Assembly: GCA_016218805.1 (NCBI GenBank)
Contig: JACRCW010000101.1
Location: 1 to 52,140, forward strand
Source: Deltaproteobacteria bacterium
Lineage (GTDB): Bacteria > Myxococcota > JACRCW01
Direction of reading: 5' to 3'
DNA: 52,140 nt
Shown: piece by piece, positions 50,551 through 52,140 of the stretch
How the letters are laid out: each line of letters starts with the position of its first letter
Position numbering within the stretch: position 1 is the stretch's first letter
The notes under the pieces: generated by a model
Seen by the model: the letters and a program-made list of their open reading frames with translations, nothing else
What the model was told of the DNA's origin: nothing
Databases searched by the model: none
Made by a program: the position numbers and the translations under genes

Positions 50551-52107
50551 TCACAGCGAGAAGACGTACGTCGCTCCGCTGGCCAACGCAGTGTTGTCGG
50601 ACTGGATGCCATTGATGCCCGTGGCGGCGCTGTCCTCAAAAGCGGCGCCTACCGCCAGCGTGCGGCCGTCCGCTGACAGGGCAAACTGAGTGCCGAACTC
50701 GTCGCCCACGTCGGTGTTGGAGGCCTTCACATAGGTGGGCGCGGTCCACGGGCCCGCGGTGGTTCGGGTGAACACGTACACCGCGCCGCTGCTGGCCACG
50801 GAGTTGTCCACCTGGTTGCCGCTGAAACCGGTGGCAGCGCTGTCCTCCCAGTCCGCAACCACCGCCAGCGTGTTGCCGTCAGCGGCCAGCGCCACGACGA
50901 CGCCGAAGTGGTCCATGGCGTCCGTGTTGGTGGCTTTGAGGTAGGCCTGCTGGGTCCAGACCCCGCCGGCGCGCGTGAACACGTACGCCGCTCCAGCGCC
51001 GTTCTGCGAATTGTCCACCTGGTTCGCATTGATGCCTGTGGCGCCGCTGGCCTCGCCGTACGCGCCCACCGCCACCGTGTTGCCATCCGCAGCCAGCGCC
51101 ACGGACCAGCCAAACTGGTCGTTGCTGTCGGTGTTGGAGGCCTTGAGGTAGGCCTGTTGGGCCCAAGCCACGCCGGAGCGGGTGAAGACGTAGACCGCGC
51201 CGCTGGACCAGGCGTCGTTGTTGGACTGATTGCCCTGGACGCCGGTGGCGTTGCTGTCTTCCTCGGGCGCGCCAACGGCCAACGTGTTGCCATCCGCGGA
51301 GAGGGCAAGCGCACCAAAGTAGTCAATGGCGTTTGTGTTGGAAGCCTTGAGATAGGCCTGCTGGGTCCAGGTACCGGCCGTGCGGGTGAAGACGTACGCC
51401 GCGCCGCTGGCGGACGCGGTGTTGTCCGCCTGGTTGCCGTTGACGCCGGTGGCGGCGCTGTCCTCCAGAGTGGCCCCCACCGCCAGCGTGTTGCCATCCG
51501 CGGACAGCGCGACGTGCGTCCCAAAATGGTCCGGCGCTCCGGTGTTGGACGCCTTGAGGTAGGCCTGCTGCGTCCAGGTTCCGCCCGTGCGGATGAACAC
51601 GTACACCGCGCCACTGTCCTGCGCGGCGTTGTCCGCCGGGTTGCCGTTGACCCCCACGGCGCTGCCGTCCTCCCCGTGGGCCGCTACAGCCAGCGTGTTG
51701 CCGTCAGCCGAAAGAGCGACGGCGTTGCCAAATTCATCGCCCGAGTCGCTGTTGGCCGCCTTCAGATAGGCAAACAGCGCGGCGGAAAGGCACTGCCCCG
51801 TCCCCGAGCTGCACCCCAGCGGACAGCTGCCGGTTGCACACGGGTCCGCCAGGCACGCGTCGTTGACGCAGGTCTCGCCAGCGTGGGGGCACACCGTGGG
51901 CGGTGACCACTCGCGGCACGGGTCGGCATCGGCGGTGGTGACGCACGTCTGAATCCGCGTGCCGCTGCACTGCGTGGCGCCTTGTGCTGAGCACTCGTCG
52001 GGTGTGATCGCCCATGGTTGTGGCCTCCGTTCCATGGCGACCAGCCGGAACGCAACGCGGGGCCGACGTCGTCTGACGGGCCGTCTTGGCAGGGTGCCGC
52101 GAGACAT
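50551..52107 (-). CDS. FG-GAP repeat surface protein, N-terminus uncertain
   Basis: A frame of 518 codons from ATG 52107; it stays open to the window end, so it may start beyond. After an Arg-rich N-terminus without a recognisable signal peptide comes a Cys-rich module (CSAQGATQCSGTRIQTC through CLADPCATGSCPLGC), then six repeats of about 64 residues with the FG-GAP pattern AYLKASNT-x3-D-x-FG, VALSADGNTLAVGA, EDSAATGVNGNQ and SGAAYVFTR. These repeats form an integrin-alpha-like beta propeller. Proteins of this kind are exported, so the lack of a signal suggests a start outside the window, a frameshift or decay at the 5' end. Confidence 0.75.
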   Translation of the reverse strand: MSRGTLPRRPVRRRRPRVAFRLVAMERRPQPWAITPDECSAQGATQCSGTRIQTCVTTADADPCREWSPPTVCPHAGETCVNDACLADPCATGSCPLGCSSGTGQCLSAALFAYLKAANSDSGDEFGNAVALSADGNTLAVAAHGEDGSAVGVNGNPADNAAQDSGAVYVFIRTGGTWTQQAYLKASNTGAPDHFGTHVALSADGNTLAVGATLEDSAATGVNGNQADNTASASGAAYVFTRTAGTWTQQAYLKASNTNAIDYFGALALSADGNTLAVGAPEEDSNATGVQGNQSNNDAWSSGAVYVFTRSGVAWAQQAYLKASNTDSNDQFGWSVALAADGNTVAVGAYGEASGATGINANQVDNSQNGAGAAYVFTRAGGVWTQQAYLKATNTDAMDHFGVVVALAADGNTLAVVADWEDSAATGFSGNQVDNSVASSGAVYVFTRTTAGPWTAPTYVKASNTDVGDEFGTQFALSADGRTLAVGAAFEDSAATGINGIQSDNTALASGATYVFSL

Positions 52108-52140
52108 GGGGCCCCTGTCTCCCGTTCTACAACCATCCCA

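Overview
The window is a GC-rich chromosomal segment whose gene content points to a myxobacterium or close relative (Myxococcota). The evidence is a eukaryotic-type Ser/Thr kinase, an NtrC-type response regulator, a hybrid histidine kinase, a TolQ/TolR/TolR-type motor operon, and many exported PKD, FG-GAP, carboxypeptidase-regulatory and small lipoproteins. These assignments come from reading translated sequence; no database search was possible. I saw no rRNA, tRNA, IS element, prophage or CRISPR array.

Layout. 1-4.4 kb: an accessory-looking stretch of plus-strand exported or unknown proteins, visibly less GC-rich than the rest and with several suspicious reading-frame changes. It holds a phospholipase A2-fold ORF overlapping a lipoprotein gene, a HEAT/PDZ-like protein, and a Cys-rich protein with a perfect-phase 66-bp tandem repeat. 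4.4-13.2 kb: minus-strand Ser/Thr kinase, a small exported protein, and a giant (1887 aa) methyltransferase/coiled-coil fusion that contains eight 63-bp tandem repeats. 13.3-18.5 kb: two divergent paralogous SEC-C proteins, an unknown protein between them, and a J-domain-like coiled-coil protein. Two unusual intergenic elements lie here: a nested inverted repeat at 14797-14907 and five 43-bp direct repeats at 15806-16019. 18.5-30.7 kb: Uma2 nuclease-like gene, YhhQ transporter, sigma-54 activator, TldD, hybrid kinase, a Lys/Pro-rich double-HTH protein, secreted dipeptidyl-peptidase III-like enzyme, PKD lipoprotein, and a plant/chlamydia-type enoyl-ACP reductase. 30.8-34.8 kb: a tight operon of TolQ-like, two TolR-like proteins, Uma2, NadC and a transglutaminase-like protein. 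34.8-39.9 kb: a Cys-rich lipoprotein, a 685-bp non-coding region rich in hairpins and direct repeats, purD with a coupled membrane protein, and a purD-derived fragment stranded 1.8 kb upstream of purD. 39.9-45.1 kb: cystathionine beta-synthase-type enzyme, hemerythrin, Rieske/FAD reductase and a radical SAM protein. 45-52 kb: large exported surface-type proteins and an EamA transporter; the last gene may continue past the window edge.

The least explained structures are the SEC-C/J-domain cluster with its two non-coding elements, the methyltransferase fused to a giant coiled coil, the purD relic, and the repeat-rich region upstream of purD. None is proven to be a new system; each is listed with the test that would decide it.
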